64,000 bases of DNA from Bacteroidales bacterium UBA5349 (GCA_002410065.1 DHQB01000026.1:1-64000); one strand, 5' to 3'. Positions 53,342 to 62,991 are shown, numbered from the stretch's first letter. Notes: generated from the letters alone by a model not told the origin. Translations and numbers: made by a program.

Positions 53342-53727
53342 GTGCGGCAGCGTTGGTGGTTAGGGGCTGTATGGTTTTTTTACTCACGGGGATACTATTT
53401 GCTTAGCAAATAGTATCCCCGTGAGTTGTAAGTTTGTAGGTGTAGCCTAATCCGAACGGGGCAAAAACGAGTGTTTACTGAATGTTGTTAACTTTTTCTT
53501 TTTGCTTGAATAGTGTTTTACCCCCATTTAACTTGCTGGTACCCTTAGGCTGCCGCACGATTTTATTGTGTGGTTTACCGAAAACTTGTAACTTCGGCTC
53601 ATATAGCAAATTCAATGGTTTTATTTTGGTTACCACACGGTGCAACCGAACCGTTCTTTGGCGAGCTCAGCGCAGCTAATCGAGGACAAAGGACGAACTC
53701 GGCAAAACCAATCGTGCGGTAGCGTTG
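53342..53727. repeat. Palindromic non-coding region with direct and inverted repeats
   Basis: GTGCGGCAGCGTTG (53342-53355) recurs as GTGCGGTAGCGTTG (53714-53727). GCTGCCGCACGATT (53549-53562) is the near-complement of AATCGTGCGGTAGC (53710-53723), enclosing about 150 bases; inside, GTGTGGTTTACC (near 53568) pairs with GGTTACCACAC. AGCCTAATCCGAACGGGG (near 53444) resembles AGCCTGAGCCGAACAGGG (near 53735). No protein-coding frame is supported in 53215-53768. It looks like an extragenic palindromic element or a structured RNA; which is not known. Confidence 0.6.
53382..53426. repeat. Perfect 22-base inverted repeat (long hairpin)
   Basis: The arms 53382-53403 (ACTCACGGGGATACTATTTG and CT) and 53405-53426 are exact complements around a single T. 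On neither strand is the hairpin followed by a T-run, so it is not a standard terminator. It lies in a gene-free stretch between the peptide operon promoter and the HExxH-protein gene. Confidence 0.85.
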
Positions 53728-53768
53728 CAAACGCAGCCTGAGCCGAACAGGGATTTTCAAGAGTTTAC

Positions 53769-55103
53769 CTAGTAGTACAACGACATTCCAAATCTTCCAC
53801 CAATAGATTTATCCATCTCCATCTCTTCGGGCATAAACCCTTTAGTTTTACCCAGAATACCGATGTCGAACGAGATTCTCTTTAGCCGTTCGCCAAAATT
53901 TGGGGTAATTAAATACCTCAATGAAACATCGAAAGCACCGCCCCAAAAACCTATGGTTTCAGTAAAAGACAATCCTTTTGGTTGATTCCATACATGGATA
54001 TTGGCATCGGTACGGAACCTTTTGCCAAGGGGTAAATCATAAATGCCTACACCTGCAGCAGGAAACCAATTTTCTTTATTCTGATGTTGCCTGAAATAAA
54101 GCATGAAGTTCTGTTCTTTAATACTTAGCCAGATATACTGGTCAATAAAATCGCCAAATGGAGACATAGTGTACCCCAGGCTCAAGTTGTACTTAACATT
54201 TTGGGAAATTGAGAACCCATTTTTAAAAAACAGAAAAGGCGAAGCAAGGTTAAAAAGCGAACGCCAACCTATGCGTTTAATCATGCTCTTTTCTTCTTTA
54301 GTTAGATCAACATATTGATTATACCTTATAAACTCCTCGTTAGGTCTGTGTATATGCTTTACTGCACCGTAAACATCGTGTCCAACAATATCTCGTTTAA
54401 GCTCATCGGTTTCCTCTACAAGGTCAAAGTCATACTTAAATAATCCAGTTAAGTAGTATTGTAACAGTGATAATTTTCGCATTAGATATTCAATATACAA
54501 GAGCTTTTGGTTATGGGGGCTAAAAACCATGTACGACTCAATTTTATGGGCAAGCATATAGTCTGATTCAAGTCCAGCGGTATGTAACCGGATGTAATTA
54601 GGCAGATCATTATCCCTTAGTTCGATCAAAGAATTGTCGGTAACGCCCTGTACATAGGCTGCCCCTTTGGAGTTGAAATATGGTCGCGAAATTGAACCGA
54701 TATTTTTGTATGTAAGTATAGAACGATGCCCCTCTTCGTGTGTGAGCGGCATGCCAAGTATTGTGCTAACTCCCAAAACAAAATAAGTTGCTGGTAAAAA
54801 TTTAAATGTTTCATAAGCACTGTTAGCAACAAGCAAATAGGTTCCAAGGTAGTTCTGGCTAAACTGCCTCATTGTGAAAAGTCGGGCTGGATTATCGACA
54901 AAAATAAAGGAGGAACGGATTTTAAAGTTTTTATTCTGCTGAATAGTGGGTTCACATCGTGTAGTATCCTTTAAAAACTGAGTTTCAACTTTATCAACAG
55001 TTATTACTTTGTTAATATTTGCTGATGTTTTTATAAAACCAAGCAAAACAAAAAGAATAACAATTAAACACCTATAGGTTAGACTGATACAAGAACTGAG
55101 CAT
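53769..55103 (-). CDS. Predicted HExxH-motif envelope protein
   Basis: This 444-residue protein of no recognised family has an N-terminal hydrophobic signal (about 8-30). Helical segments of about 85-125 hold HEEGH (122-126, in GMPLTHEEGHRSIL), a zinc-protease type motif. The C-terminal 200 residues have alternating beta-strand character (YTMSPFGDFIDQYIWLSIKE, FDVSLRYLITPNFGERL) and end FGMSLYY, with a terminal aromatic residue as in outer-membrane barrels. It may be a membrane metallopeptidase or a barrel with a fortuitous HExxH. The PorT-like gene upstream on the same strand (87-base gap) may be linked to it. Function unknown. Confidence 0.6.
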   Translation of the reverse strand: MLSSCISLTYRCLIVILFVLLGFIKTSANINKVITVDKVETQFLKDTTRCEPTIQQNKNFKIRSSFIFVDNPARLFTMRQFSQNYLGTYLLVANSAYETFKFLPATYFVLGVSTILGMPLTHEEGHRSILTYKNIGSISRPYFNSKGAAYVQGVTDNSLIELRDNDLPNYIRLHTAGLESDYMLAHKIESYMVFSPHNQKLLYIEYLMRKLSLLQYYLTGLFKYDFDLVEETDELKRDIVGHDVYGAVKHIHRPNEEFIRYNQYVDLTKEEKSMIKRIGWRSLFNLASPFLFFKNGFSISQNVKYNLSLGYTMSPFGDFIDQYIWLSIKEQNFMLYFRQHQNKENWFPAAGVGIYDLPLGKRFRTDANIHVWNQPKGLSFTETIGFWGGAFDVSLRYLITPNFGERLKRISFDIGILGKTKGFMPEEMEMDKSIGGRFGMSLYY

Positions 55104-55190
55104 AGGAAATCATATTAAAAAATAAAATTATAGGAAGCTAAAACGCTAAAAACAGGAGTTAATCGCGTACTAAAATCAAGAGTTGTGCAA

Positions 55191-55805
55191 CTAAAAATGA
55201 TACCGTAAATACAGCTGCAGCACATTATTATACTGGCCAAAATCGAAATCCCAAAAGTAGTAAATATCGCCTGTATGCCTCCTAACGGGCAGAAGTGAGT
55301 AGGAAAATGTGGCGCAAAAACTAAAGTTCCTATTCAACACATATTCCACACCTAACTGTGCTGATAGTTCTGCTTTACGGAACCGGGTATCATCCTCAAT
55401 TGGATTCTCGTACCCATTATTCTTCTCTATCGATTTCCACAGGTATCCAAACGAAAGTCCCCCAAACGGAATTATATCATCCCTAAAGTGATATTCGAAT
55501 AGAAACGGCATCTCGGTATAGTTAAGCCTTAGGCTATACTCGCCGGTTGTTTCGCCTGATCCATCGGTAAAATTTCTGTAACTCCCTTTCTGTACAAACT
55601 TTAGTTCTGTTCGAACCGATATGGTTCTCGAAAACGATCGGCTTACCCAAACACCCGCAACAGCTCCTACCCTGTGATAGCCCCCAAGTCCATCACCATC
55701 AACCTGCGTGGCAGCCATACCACCCAAAACACCTCCGCTAAATTTTTGTGAGATAGCAAGAATAGGAAGAAAAGCAAGCAGCAGAAAAAGTAGCGTTTTA
55801 TGCAT
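55191..55805 (-). CDS. PorT-family outer-membrane beta-barrel protein
   Basis: This 204-residue exported protein has a signal peptide (1-19, ending LAISQ) and an eight-stranded-type barrel with the GVLGGMAATQVDGDGLGGYHR opening common to PorT/OmpW-like Bacteroidota proteins. The strands SVRTELKFVQKGSY and LRLNYTEMPFLFEYHF are also typical, and the C-terminus is LYLRYHF. The family includes proteins needed for type IX secretion, but most members have no known role. It follows the sirtuin gene on the same strand (29-base gap), perhaps co-transcribed. Confidence 0.8.
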   Translation of the reverse strand: MHKTLLFLLLAFLPILAISQKFSGGVLGGMAATQVDGDGLGGYHRVGAVAGVWVSRSFSRTISVRTELKFVQKGSYRNFTDGSGETTGEYSLRLNYTEMPFLFEYHFRDDIIPFGGLSFGYLWKSIEKNNGYENPIEDDTRFRKAELSAQLGVEYVLNRNFSFCATFSYSLLPVRRHTGDIYYFWDFDFGQYNNVLQLYLRYHF

Positions 55806-55834
55806 AACAAACTTTTAAATTTTTCTCCTCCCAA

Positions 55835-56521
55835 TTATTTTGCCCTAATCATCTCTAGCATCTTGGCAACGCCTGTTGATGATGGTTCTTTAATAAAGGT
55901 AACATCAAAACGAGAGTGAACCGATACATCATTGGGATCGATTAGGAATATTGGGATATTCCTTGGAGCAGAATCCAACAATCCTGCTGCAGGATAAACG
56001 TTAAGCGATGTTCCCACCACGGCAAATATATCGGCTTGGGCCACAATTCGAGCAGCCTCAGGAATCAAAGGCACAGCCTCGCCAAACCATACAATATGGG
56101 GTCGGAGCTGCGAACCTTTCTCACACAAATCACCAATTTTAATATCCTTGTTGCCAATGTCATATAGCAAATCCTCGTCAACACTTGACCGTGCAATGGT
56201 TAACTCGCCATGAAGGTGCATTACCTTTGTGCTGCCAGCACGCTCATGCAGGTTATCAATGTTTTGCGTAATGATATGTACATCAAATTCTTTCTCAGCC
56301 TCAGCAAGTTCAATATGACCACGGTTTGGTTCAACTTTAAAAAGTTCTCTGCGGCGCTCGTTATAAAAACGGGTAACCAGCTTAGGATCTTTTTGCCATC
56401 CCTCTGGACTGGCTACCTCCATCACGTCGTACTCTTCCCATAATCCTCCCATATCGCGGAAAGTCCTAATTCCGCTCTCGGCGGATATACCTGCCCCAGT
56501 AAGCACAACTAGTTTTTTCAT
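55835..56521 (-). CDS. cobB: Sir2-family NAD-dependent protein deacylase without zinc cysteines
   Basis: This 228-residue sirtuin has the NAD-binding GAGISAESGIRTFR (9-22), QNIDNLHERAG (86-96), the catalytic histidine H104 in HLHGEL, and a GTSLNVYPAAGLL strand. It should remove acyl groups (acetyl, perhaps succinyl) from protein lysines using NAD. The four zinc-binding cysteines found in most sirtuins are missing: only C133 occurs between H104 and WFGE (145-148). The region is short, as in a subset of bacterial sirtuins. The deacylase role is inferred from the conserved core. Confidence 0.88.
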   Translation of the reverse strand: MKKLVVLTGAGISAESGIRTFRDMGGLWEEYDVMEVASPEGWQKDPKLVTRFYNERRRELFKVEPNRGHIELAEAEKEFDVHIITQNIDNLHERAGSTKVMHLHGELTIARSSVDEDLLYDIGNKDIKIGDLCEKGSQLRPHIVWFGEAVPLIPEAARIVAQADIFAVVGTSLNVYPAAGLLDSAPRNIPIFLIDPNDVSVHSRFDVTFIKEPSSTGVAKMLEMIRAK

Positions 56522-56668
56522 CTTATTATAAATTTAAGTTTAATTAATTATTCAATTCTACCTAATGCCCAGTAAAACACTTTTGGCCATGTATTTATTA
56601 ATCAAAACTATAAGATAGAAAAATTAGTAGTTATTCCCAAAATCGTTACCAAGTTTACATAAGATGTC

Positions 56669-58132
56669 CTACACTTCCCAATCAAAACCATCTTTCGTAT
56701 CCATAACCTTTACTCCAAGTTTATTAAGCTCATCGCGAATTTTATCCGATGTGGCATAATCCTTATTGGTTTTTGCCTGCACACGCATCTCCAGCAACAT
56801 TTCAATAAGTTTACCTGTTAGCTCGGCATTTTTCGAACCCTCGTCCTGATTATCAACCAGACCAAGTATCTCTTTTACAATCGTATTAAAGGTTGTTACA
56901 AGTGTTTTAAGATCACCTTCGGTTATCGTTTCCTTACCCTCCACCAACGAGTTGATATTCCGAACCCAGTCGAAAAGGATTGCAATGGCAATAGGGCTAT
57001 TTAAATCATCGCAAAGCGCTTCTAAAACTTCGTTTTTCAACTTGCTCACATCAACTGTCGATTTTTCCGAAGGCTTAATTTTCGACAATGCCCTCCCTGC
57101 TGCAAGCAATCGATTTAATCCCTTTTCAGCAGCCTGTAAAGCTTCATTTGAGAAATCGAGAGTAGAACGATATTGTGCCTGAAGCATAAAAAACCGAATG
57201 GTCATTGGGCTATAGGCCTGCTGAAGCATTTTATGATTACCCGTAAAAAGTTCCTCAAGGGTAATAAAATTACCCAGCGACTTGCCCATTTTTTGCCCAT
57301 TTATGGTAATCATATTGTTATGCATCCAGTACTTAACAGCATCTTTGCCATTAGCGGCAACACTCTGCGCAATCTCACACTCATGATGTGGAAACAATAA
57401 ATCCATTCCACCCCCATGAATATCGAATGGTTCTCCTAAGTACTTAGTACTCATGGCAGAGCATTCGGCATGCCAGCCAGGAAAACCATCGCTCCAAGGC
57501 GATGGCCAACGCATAATATGCTCGGGACTAGCCTTCTTCCAAAGGGCGAAATCAAAACTATTATGCTTTTCTTCCTGCCCATCTAAAACGCGGGTAGTGG
57601 AAAGCATGTCATCAAGTATGCGGCCCGATAGTTTGCCGTAATTGTATTTTTTATGGTATTTCTCTACATCAAAATAGATTGATCCATTGCTCTCATAGCC
57701 AAACCCATTTTCAATAATTTTCTTTATCAACTCAATCTGCTCAATTATGTGTCCGCTTGCTCGCGGTTCAATGCTTGGGGGCAAAGCATTAAGCATTCTC
57801 ATGGCCTCATGATATCGGTAGGTATAGTACTGCACAATCTCCATGGGCTCAAGTTCCTCTAACCTTGCTTTTTTAGCAATTTTATCTTCTCCCTCGTCGG
57901 CATCATTCTCTAAATGGCCCACATCGGTAATGTTCCGAACATAGCGAACTTTATAATCGAGGTACTTTAGTAATCGAAAAAGCAAATCGAAAGTAATTGC
58001 AGGCCTTGCATGTCCTAAATGCGGATCGCCATAAACTGTTGGTCCGCAAACATATAGTCCTACGTGAGGTGGGTTTATTGGTTTAAACTCTTCTTTTTTT
58101 CTGGAAAGTGTATTAAAAATTGTAATATTCAT
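56669..58132 (-). CDS. cysS: Cysteinyl-tRNA synthetase
   Basis: This class I synthetase has 487 residues from the ATG at 58132. The reading frame extends upstream to 58219, but the predicted promoter lies inside that extension, and the family normally begins near [16 protein letters not shown]. It has the zinc cysteine in YVCGPTVYG, the HIGH variant HLGH in [14 protein letters not shown], a zinc-site segment GWHAECSAM, and KMGKS (a variant of KMSKS) in [10 protein letters not shown]. The C-terminal helical domain binds tRNA. It charges tRNA-Cys. It stands alone. Confidence 0.96.
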   Translation of the reverse strand: MNITIFNTLSRKKEEFKPINPPHVGLYVCGPTVYGDPHLGHARPAITFDLLFRLLKYLDYKVRYVRNITDVGHLENDADEGEDKIAKKARLEELEPMEIVQYYTYRYHEAMRMLNALPPSIEPRASGHIIEQIELIKKIIENGFGYESNGSIYFDVEKYHKKYNYGKLSGRILDDMLSTTRVLDGQEEKHNSFDFALWKKASPEHIMRWPSPWSDGFPGWHAECSAMSTKYLGEPFDIHGGGMDLLFPHHECEIAQSVAANGKDAVKYWMHNNMITINGQKMGKSLGNFITLEELFTGNHKMLQQAYSPMTIRFFMLQAQYRSTLDFSNEALQAAEKGLNRLLAAGRALSKIKPSEKSTVDVSKLKNEVLEALCDDLNSPIAIAILFDWVRNINSLVEGKETITEGDLKTLVTTFNTIVKEILGLVDNQDEGSKNAELTGKLIEMLLEMRVQAKTNKDYATSDKIRDELNKLGVKVMDTKDGFDWEV

Positions 58133-58182
58133 TCTGAAAATCATTGGTTTATATGTAAAAAATCTATTCACTAAATTGAACA

Positions 58183-58215
58183 CAAATATACAGATTTTGA
58201 ATGCTTTTTTACAAT
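58183..58215 (-). promoter_or_regulatory. Predicted cysS promoter
   Basis: On the minus strand, ATTG (58215-58212) and TATATTTG (58190-58183) are 21 bases apart; the second box fits TAnnTTTG. The predicted start of transcription near 58176 excludes a protein start at 58219 and supports 58132. Confidence 0.5.
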
Positions 58216-58293
58216 TCAATATACTAGCAAATTTTAGGGGGATTTAGGAATAGTATTTGATATAGCTCTAGGAAACTTTTAAAAAAAGTTGTA

Positions 58294-58309
58294 AATGATC
58301 TAAATCATT
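58294..58309. promoter_or_regulatory. FNR-like palindrome AATGATCTAAATCATT
   Basis: Six-base arms AATGAT and ATCATT are separated by CTAA. The inner TGATnnnnATCA matches the half-sites of CRP/FNR-family regulators (TTGATnnnnATCAA). It lies about 156 bases upstream of the YfiR-like gene and about 110 upstream of the cysS promoter box. No other feature was seen in the 333-base gap. Binding is inferred. Confidence 0.35.
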
Positions 58310-58465
58310 CCGTTTTTTGTAACCTTTAAGGCTAAATGTTGTTTAATAATGGTATTCATCTATCTAATGCATTAAGGCCTAACGATTAAATAGGGTTGCA
58401 TAAGTGCAAGTTAATGTTGTATCAAATTTTAATATTATAATAATTGTAGAATAATCTTTTAAATT

Positions 58466-58999
58466 ATGAGAACAAGAATATTTATTAGTCGCCTTTCCGC
58501 TATTATAATGGTTTTTTTACTATTTTTAAGCATTGATGCAAATGCACAAAAGGAGAAACTTCAAACCGCTTTTATCTACCAGGTTACCCGATTAATTGAA
58601 TGGTGCCCTGAAGGGAAAGAGGGAAATTTTATTATAGGTGTTGTTGGTAACGAACCTGCTTTAATAGCTGAACTTAATGCCTTATCTGCTCGTCGGGTAG
58701 GTAGCCAACAAATTGAAGTTAAAACCTTTTCTAGTGTTGGTGCTATTACAAAAGCAAACATACTCTTTGTTCCAGACTCACAGTTTGACAACATTGGCGC
58801 AATAGCATCTAAAGCATCTGGTTTTTGTACATTAATAGTTGCTGAACAATCCAGCGCAGCAAATAAAGGGGCAGGCATTAGCCTAGTTTACAATACTAGG
58901 CAATCAAAGCTTGAGTTTGAAATAAATAGAAGTTACATGCGACGAAACTCATTTAACGTTAACGAGCAACTTTATAATCTAGCAACCTCGATTTACTAA
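58466..58999 (+). CDS. YfiR-family periplasmic protein
   Basis: This 177-residue exported protein has a signal peptide (about 1-28, ending ANAQ) and the YfiR (DUF4154) fold: KLQTAFIYQVTRLIEWCPEG, ILFVPDSQFDN and LVYNTRQSKLEFEINRS. In Pseudomonas, YfiR is a periplasmic repressor of a diguanylate cyclase. Here the next gene, 12 bases on, is a chemoreceptor, so the protein may instead modulate that receptor's periplasmic domain (inference). The cysteines of YfiR redox switches are only partly matched (C47, C120). Confidence 0.8.
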   Translation: MRTRIFISRLSAIIMVFLLFLSIDANAQKEKLQTAFIYQVTRLIEWCPEGKEGNFIIGVVGNEPALIAELNALSARRVGSQQIEVKTFSSVGAITKANILFVPDSQFDNIGAIASKASGFCTLIVAEQSSAANKGAGISLVYNTRQSKLEFEINRSYMRRNSFNVNEQLYNLATSIY

Positions 59000-59011
59000 A
59001 TACTAATTGTT

Positions 59012-60751
59012 ATGGAAGTTAAATTCTCTCTCTCTCGTAAACTACTTCTCGGATTTGGTTTGGTTATCAGCCTTTTCATCATCTCTTCTGTTATCACATT
59101 TGTTATCCTTAGCCAAAACGATGAAATAAACAGAAACCTATCTGAGCAGAATACCCCTTCCGTCAACAAACTGATTGAACTGCAAAATCTTATCACCGAA
59201 TCGAAACTTTTGATTAAGAACTGGGTTTATATTGATAAATTACCCGATACTCCTGATAAGATTAGGCTGCAGGAAATGCATAGTACCATTTACCCAAATC
59301 TTGTAACCGACATTAATCCACTAATTTTAAACTGGAATCCAGAGGATAGGCAAGCCTTTGAGAATCTGAATAGCAAAATTACAAAAGAGCTTTTTGTTGA
59401 CCATAAGACTGTAATGTCGCAACTAAACTCTTTCGACAGTTACAACGACTTCCTTATCCTTATGGATGTTGAGGGGATGGTTGATGTCAACGGCTCAATA
59501 ATCACGACTACAGACGCTATTCTCGATCAACTTAATGCACTTATTGCCAGTCAGCAAAATGAAGCACTAAATGCATATTCCAAAATTGAATCGTCAACTT
59601 CATTCTTCCGCATCTTCATAATTATTGGCGGTTTACTTGTTGCTGCCATTGGCATTGCAGTATCGTTAATTGTTACAACTTCGCTTAAAAAGTCGATAAA
59701 TATTGCATCGGAGGCTATTGCAAAACTTGCAGAGGGTGATCTGAAAATTGAATACGAGATTACTGGAACCGATGAAATTGCAAAACTTCTGTTCGACCTT
59801 AAAGCCATGATTAATCGGCTTAAGGATATTGTTAATAATATTGTTGAGGGTACTGGTGAAATATCAACAGCCAGCTCAGACCTGAACGGCATAGCCCAAG
59901 GAATTTTGGGAGGCGCATCAACACAAGCCAGTAGTGCCGAAGAGGTATCCTCTTCGATGGAGGAGATGGTTGCAAACATCCAGCAGAATACAGAAAACTC
60001 TAACAATACGAACAAAATCTCCAATAGACTTGCAGTGGATATTGAAAAGATTGGTGCCGAATCGGAGAAGAGTATGATCTCAATCAAGAAAATATCGGAT
60101 AGAATTAACATCGTTAACGATATTGCATTCCAAACTAACCTATTGGCTTTAAATGCTGCGGTTGAAGCGGCACGTGCTGGCGAGCACGGCAAAGGGTTTG
60201 CTGTTGTTGCAGCCGAAGTTCGTAAACTTGCGGAGCGCAGTAAAGTTGCGGCCGATGAGATTCTTATTCTCTCCAGGGAAAGCGTTTCAAATACCGAATC
60301 ATCGGTTGAGCTAATCCGCGAGATTATCCCCGAAATTAAAAAAACATCCGTTCTTATTCAGGAGATTACAGCCGGTAGCGTTGAGCAAAGTAATGGAGCC
60401 GAACAGATTAACAGTGCTATTCAACAGCTTAATAATGTTGTTCAGCAAAATGCGGCTAACGCCGATGTGCTGGTTAATAGCTCTGACAAATTGAATGGTG
60501 AGGCCGAAAGACTTAAAGAGTTAATCAGTTTCTTTAAAACTGAGCAGCAGAGAAAATTTGTTGTTAAAACAACACAGCCAAAGCAAGTAAAACCAGTTAC
60601 AAAAGGCCATCTTGCTCAAGCAAAACCAGCCCCTGAAAAGCCAAAGGTTACAGTAACCCCACAACCGATCGAAAAAAAGAGCGGTGGCGTTAAGCTAAAC
60701 CTTGGAGGTAATGTAAATCCTAAGGATGACGATGGATACGAAAGGTTTTAG
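59012..60751 (+). CDS. Methyl-accepting chemotaxis protein
   Basis: This 579-residue transmembrane receptor has TM1 at about 10-33, a periplasmic helical bundle at about 34-190, TM2 at about 198-220 and HAMP at about 221-275. The signalling domain (about 300-520) carries the hairpin tip [20 protein letters not shown] followed by [21 protein letters not shown] flexible K/P-rich tail covers the last 60 residues (no NWETF-type methyltransferase tether). It controls CheA kinase activity in response to a ligand or to the co-encoded YfiR-like protein. No other chemotaxis gene is in the window, and a terminator follows. Confidence 0.93.
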   Translation: MEVKFSLSRKLLLGFGLVISLFIISSVITFVILSQNDEINRNLSEQNTPSVNKLIELQNLITESKLLIKNWVYIDKLPDTPDKIRLQEMHSTIYPNLVTDINPLILNWNPEDRQAFENLNSKITKELFVDHKTVMSQLNSFDSYNDFLILMDVEGMVDVNGSIITTTDAILDQLNALIASQQNEALNAYSKIESSTSFFRIFIIIGGLLVAAIGIAVSLIVTTSLKKSINIASEAIAKLAEGDLKIEYEITGTDEIAKLLFDLKAMINRLKDIVNNIVEGTGEISTASSDLNGIAQGILGGASTQASSAEEVSSSMEEMVANIQQNTENSNNTNKISNRLAVDIEKIGAESEKSMISIKKISDRINIVNDIAFQTNLLALNAAVEAARAGEHGKGFAVVAAEVRKLAERSKVAADEILILSRESVSNTESSVELIREIIPEIKKTSVLIQEITAGSVEQSNGAEQINSAIQQLNNVVQQNAANADVLVNSSDKLNGEAERLKELISFFKTEQQRKFVVKTTQPKQVKPVTKGHLAQAKPAPEKPKVTVTPQPIEKKSGGVKLNLGGNVNPKDDDGYERF

Positions 60752-60772
60752 TTGAAAAATCATCATAAAAGA

Positions 60773-60800
60773 GCCACTTGCAGTTGCAAGTGGCTTTTTT
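60773..60800 (+). terminator. Terminator after the chemoreceptor gene
   Basis: The stem GCCACTTGCA and its exact complement with a two-base turn are followed by TTTTTT, 21 bases past the stop. Confidence 0.82.
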
Positions 60801-60818
60801 AGTAATATGCATTGGTTA

Positions 60819-61871
60819 TTATCTTTTCCCGTACTGTAACTGATAATACGCTTGGTATTCTCCCGATACAACAGCGTTAATCCATCCCTCATTTTGTAAA
60901 TACCAATCAACTGTTTGCTCTAGCCCCTCGGTAAACTTAACAGTAGGTTCCCAACCGAGCTCATGCTGAATTTTGGAAGAATCAATAGCGTATCGTAAAT
61001 CATGCCCTGCCCTATCAGCTACAAAGGTTATAAGTTTTTCCGATTCGCCCTTTGTCCGATTCAACTTTTTATCCATAATCTGGCAAATCTCCCTTACTAA
61101 GTCGATATTACGCCACTCATTATTTCCACCTACATTGTAGGTTTCGCCAGGGTTCCCACTGTGGAATACTGTATCGATAGCAGCAGCATGATCCTCAACA
61201 TAAAGCCAATCTCGTACGTTCAACCCTTTTCCGTAAATAGGTAATGGTTTATTGTTTTTTATGTTATTGATTATAAGGGGAAGGAGTTTTTCGGGGAATT
61301 GGTTTGGACCATAATTGTTAGAGCAGTTTGAGATAACCACAGGGAGTTTGAAGGTATGGAAATAGGCTCGAACCAGATGATCGGAACTTGCCTTTGACGC
61401 AGAATAAGGGCTCCGAGGATCATACGAGGTGCTTTCGGTAAACAATCCCTCATCGCCTAGGCTACCATAAACTTCATCGGTTGATATGTGGTAAAAGCGT
61501 TTGCCCTCAAAACTATTGCCCCAATGGCTCCTTGCAGCATTTAAAAGCACAACTGTACCTTCAATATTAGTCCTAATAAACTCCATTGGGTTTGTAATGG
61601 ATCTATCCACATGCGACTCGGCTGCCAAATGGATTACCCCATCAATCTCAAATTCTGCAAAAACCTTAGCCACAGCATCGGCATCGCAAATATCTGCTTT
61701 TACAAACCGATAGTTTGAACAATGCTCAACATCCTTCAGATTCTCCAAATTACCCGCATAGGTTAAGCAATCCATGTTTACAATACGATAGTTAGGATAC
61801 TTATTCACAAACCTTCGTACAACGTGCGAACCAATAAACCCCGCACCTCCTGTTATTAAAATCGATTTCAT
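60819..61871 (-). CDS. rfbB: dTDP-glucose 4,6-dehydratase
   Basis: This 350-residue extended short-chain dehydrogenase starts at the ATG at 61871 (an upstream in-frame ATG at 61919 lies inside galE). It has the NAD-binding TGGAGFIGSHVVRRF, the catalytic DEVYGSLGDEG region and YSASKASSDHLV (Y-x-x-x-K), then NNYGPNQFPEKLLPL. It makes dTDP-4-keto-6-deoxyglucose for surface polysaccharide such as rhamnose-containing O-antigen. The start is 10 bases after galE on the same strand, so the two are co-transcribed. Confidence 0.93.
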   Translation of the reverse strand: MKSILITGGAGFIGSHVVRRFVNKYPNYRIVNMDCLTYAGNLENLKDVEHCSNYRFVKADICDADAVAKVFAEFEIDGVIHLAAESHVDRSITNPMEFIRTNIEGTVVLLNAARSHWGNSFEGKRFYHISTDEVYGSLGDEGLFTESTSYDPRSPYSASKASSDHLVRAYFHTFKLPVVISNCSNNYGPNQFPEKLLPLIINNIKNNKPLPIYGKGLNVRDWLYVEDHAAAIDTVFHSGNPGETYNVGGNNEWRNIDLVREICQIMDKKLNRTKGESEKLITFVADRAGHDLRYAIDSSKIQHELGWEPTVKFTEGLEQTVDWYLQNEGWINAVVSGEYQAYYQLQYGKR

Positions 61872-61881
61872 AGGATAAATA

Positions 61882-62916
61882 TTATATTTCTCTGTATTTT
61901 TTCTCCCAATTCCAAGCATTCCTAAGCGACTCGCCCAATGGTGTTTCAGCCTCCCAGTTCAATTCGCGTTTTGCCTTGCTGGCATCAGCAAAAATATTGG
62001 GCACATCGCCTTGACGACGGGGAGCAAAGCTCCATTTAAGTTTTAAGGCATTAACCTTTTCAAAAGTTTCAATAATCTCCTTTACCGATATCCCCTTACC
62101 CGCACCTAGATTATACGCATCGAGTTGAGTAGGAGGATTGTCTTTTATCAAACAATTTACAGCTTTAACGTGCGCTTTCGACAGATCAACAACATCAATA
62201 TAATCACGAAGTGCAGTTCCATCGGGTGTTGGATAATCATTGCCAAATACCTTTAGTTCGCCTCTTACACCTGCAGCTGTTTGAGTAATGTAGGGAATTA
62301 GGTTGTTGGGAGTGCCCAATGGCAGTTCCCCTATTTTTCCTGATGGGTGTGCACCAATTGGATTGAAATAGCGCAGTGATATACTGTGAAACTGATTATT
62401 AGCAGCAGCATAATCGGCAATTATCTCTTCACACATCTGCTTAGTTCGCCCGTAGGGCGATGTTGTTGGTGTCATGGGTAAATTCTCCGAAAGCGGCAAA
62501 GGTGCATTCTCCCCATATATGGTACACGATGAGGAAAAAACCAACTTGCCAACATTTGCCCTTTGCATAGCCTGCAAAAGAGTAATCATTGAGAGGAGAT
62601 TGTTTTGGTAATAATCCAAAGGTTTATCAATTGATTCCTTTACCGCTTTAAATGCAGCAAAATGGATAACAGCCTCAATATCGGGATGCTCACTGAAGAT
62701 ACGAGACAAATTGTTGGCATGGGCACAATCTGCATTGTAGAATATGGGCATTTTACCCGTTATCTGCTCAATACCCTTTAGCACAAACTCCTCTGAGTTT
62801 GAAAGATTATCAATAACAACAACACTATGCCCTGCCTCAATTAGTTCAACCACAGTATGCGACCCAATAAAACCTGTGCCACCAGTAACAAGAATTTTAC
62901 TCATATTGCTATTCAT
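61882..62916 (-). CDS. galE: UDP-glucose 4-epimerase
   Basis: This enzyme has about 344 residues (ATG at 62916; the ATG at 62904 gives 340 and begins MSKILVTGG; one at 62949 is less likely). Glycine motif TGGTGFIGSHTVVELIEAG, the SSSCTIYGENAP catalytic serine region, Y-x-x-x-K in SPYGRTKQMCEEI, and RYFNPIGAHPSGKIGE are standard for GalE. It interconverts UDP-glucose and UDP-galactose. With rfbB directly downstream it supplies nucleotide sugars for surface glycans. Confidence 0.93.
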   Translation of the reverse strand: MNSNMSKILVTGGTGFIGSHTVVELIEAGHSVVVIDNLSNSEEFVLKGIEQITGKMPIFYNADCAHANNLSRIFSEHPDIEAVIHFAAFKAVKESIDKPLDYYQNNLLSMITLLQAMQRANVGKLVFSSSCTIYGENAPLPLSENLPMTPTTSPYGRTKQMCEEIIADYAAANNQFHSISLRYFNPIGAHPSGKIGELPLGTPNNLIPYITQTAAGVRGELKVFGNDYPTPDGTALRDYIDVVDLSKAHVKAVNCLIKDNPPTQLDAYNLGAGKGISVKEIIETFEKVNALKLKWSFAPRRQGDVPNIFADASKAKRELNWEAETPLGESLRNAWNWEKKYREI

Positions 62917-62991
62917 AATAATAAAAAGGCAACCAAGGGTTACCCTCAACTGTTACAAAGATAGCATGAATATTATTACCTGAAAGTTGTT

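Noticed and set aside
53382..53426. Rho-independent terminator
   Set aside because: The stem is perfect, but no T-run follows on either strand; the only run of T lies before it on the plus strand.
53482..53679. 65-codon plus-strand reading frame in the palindromic region
   Set aside because: It coincides with inverted repeats and has no start context, domain or partner; structure explains the region better.
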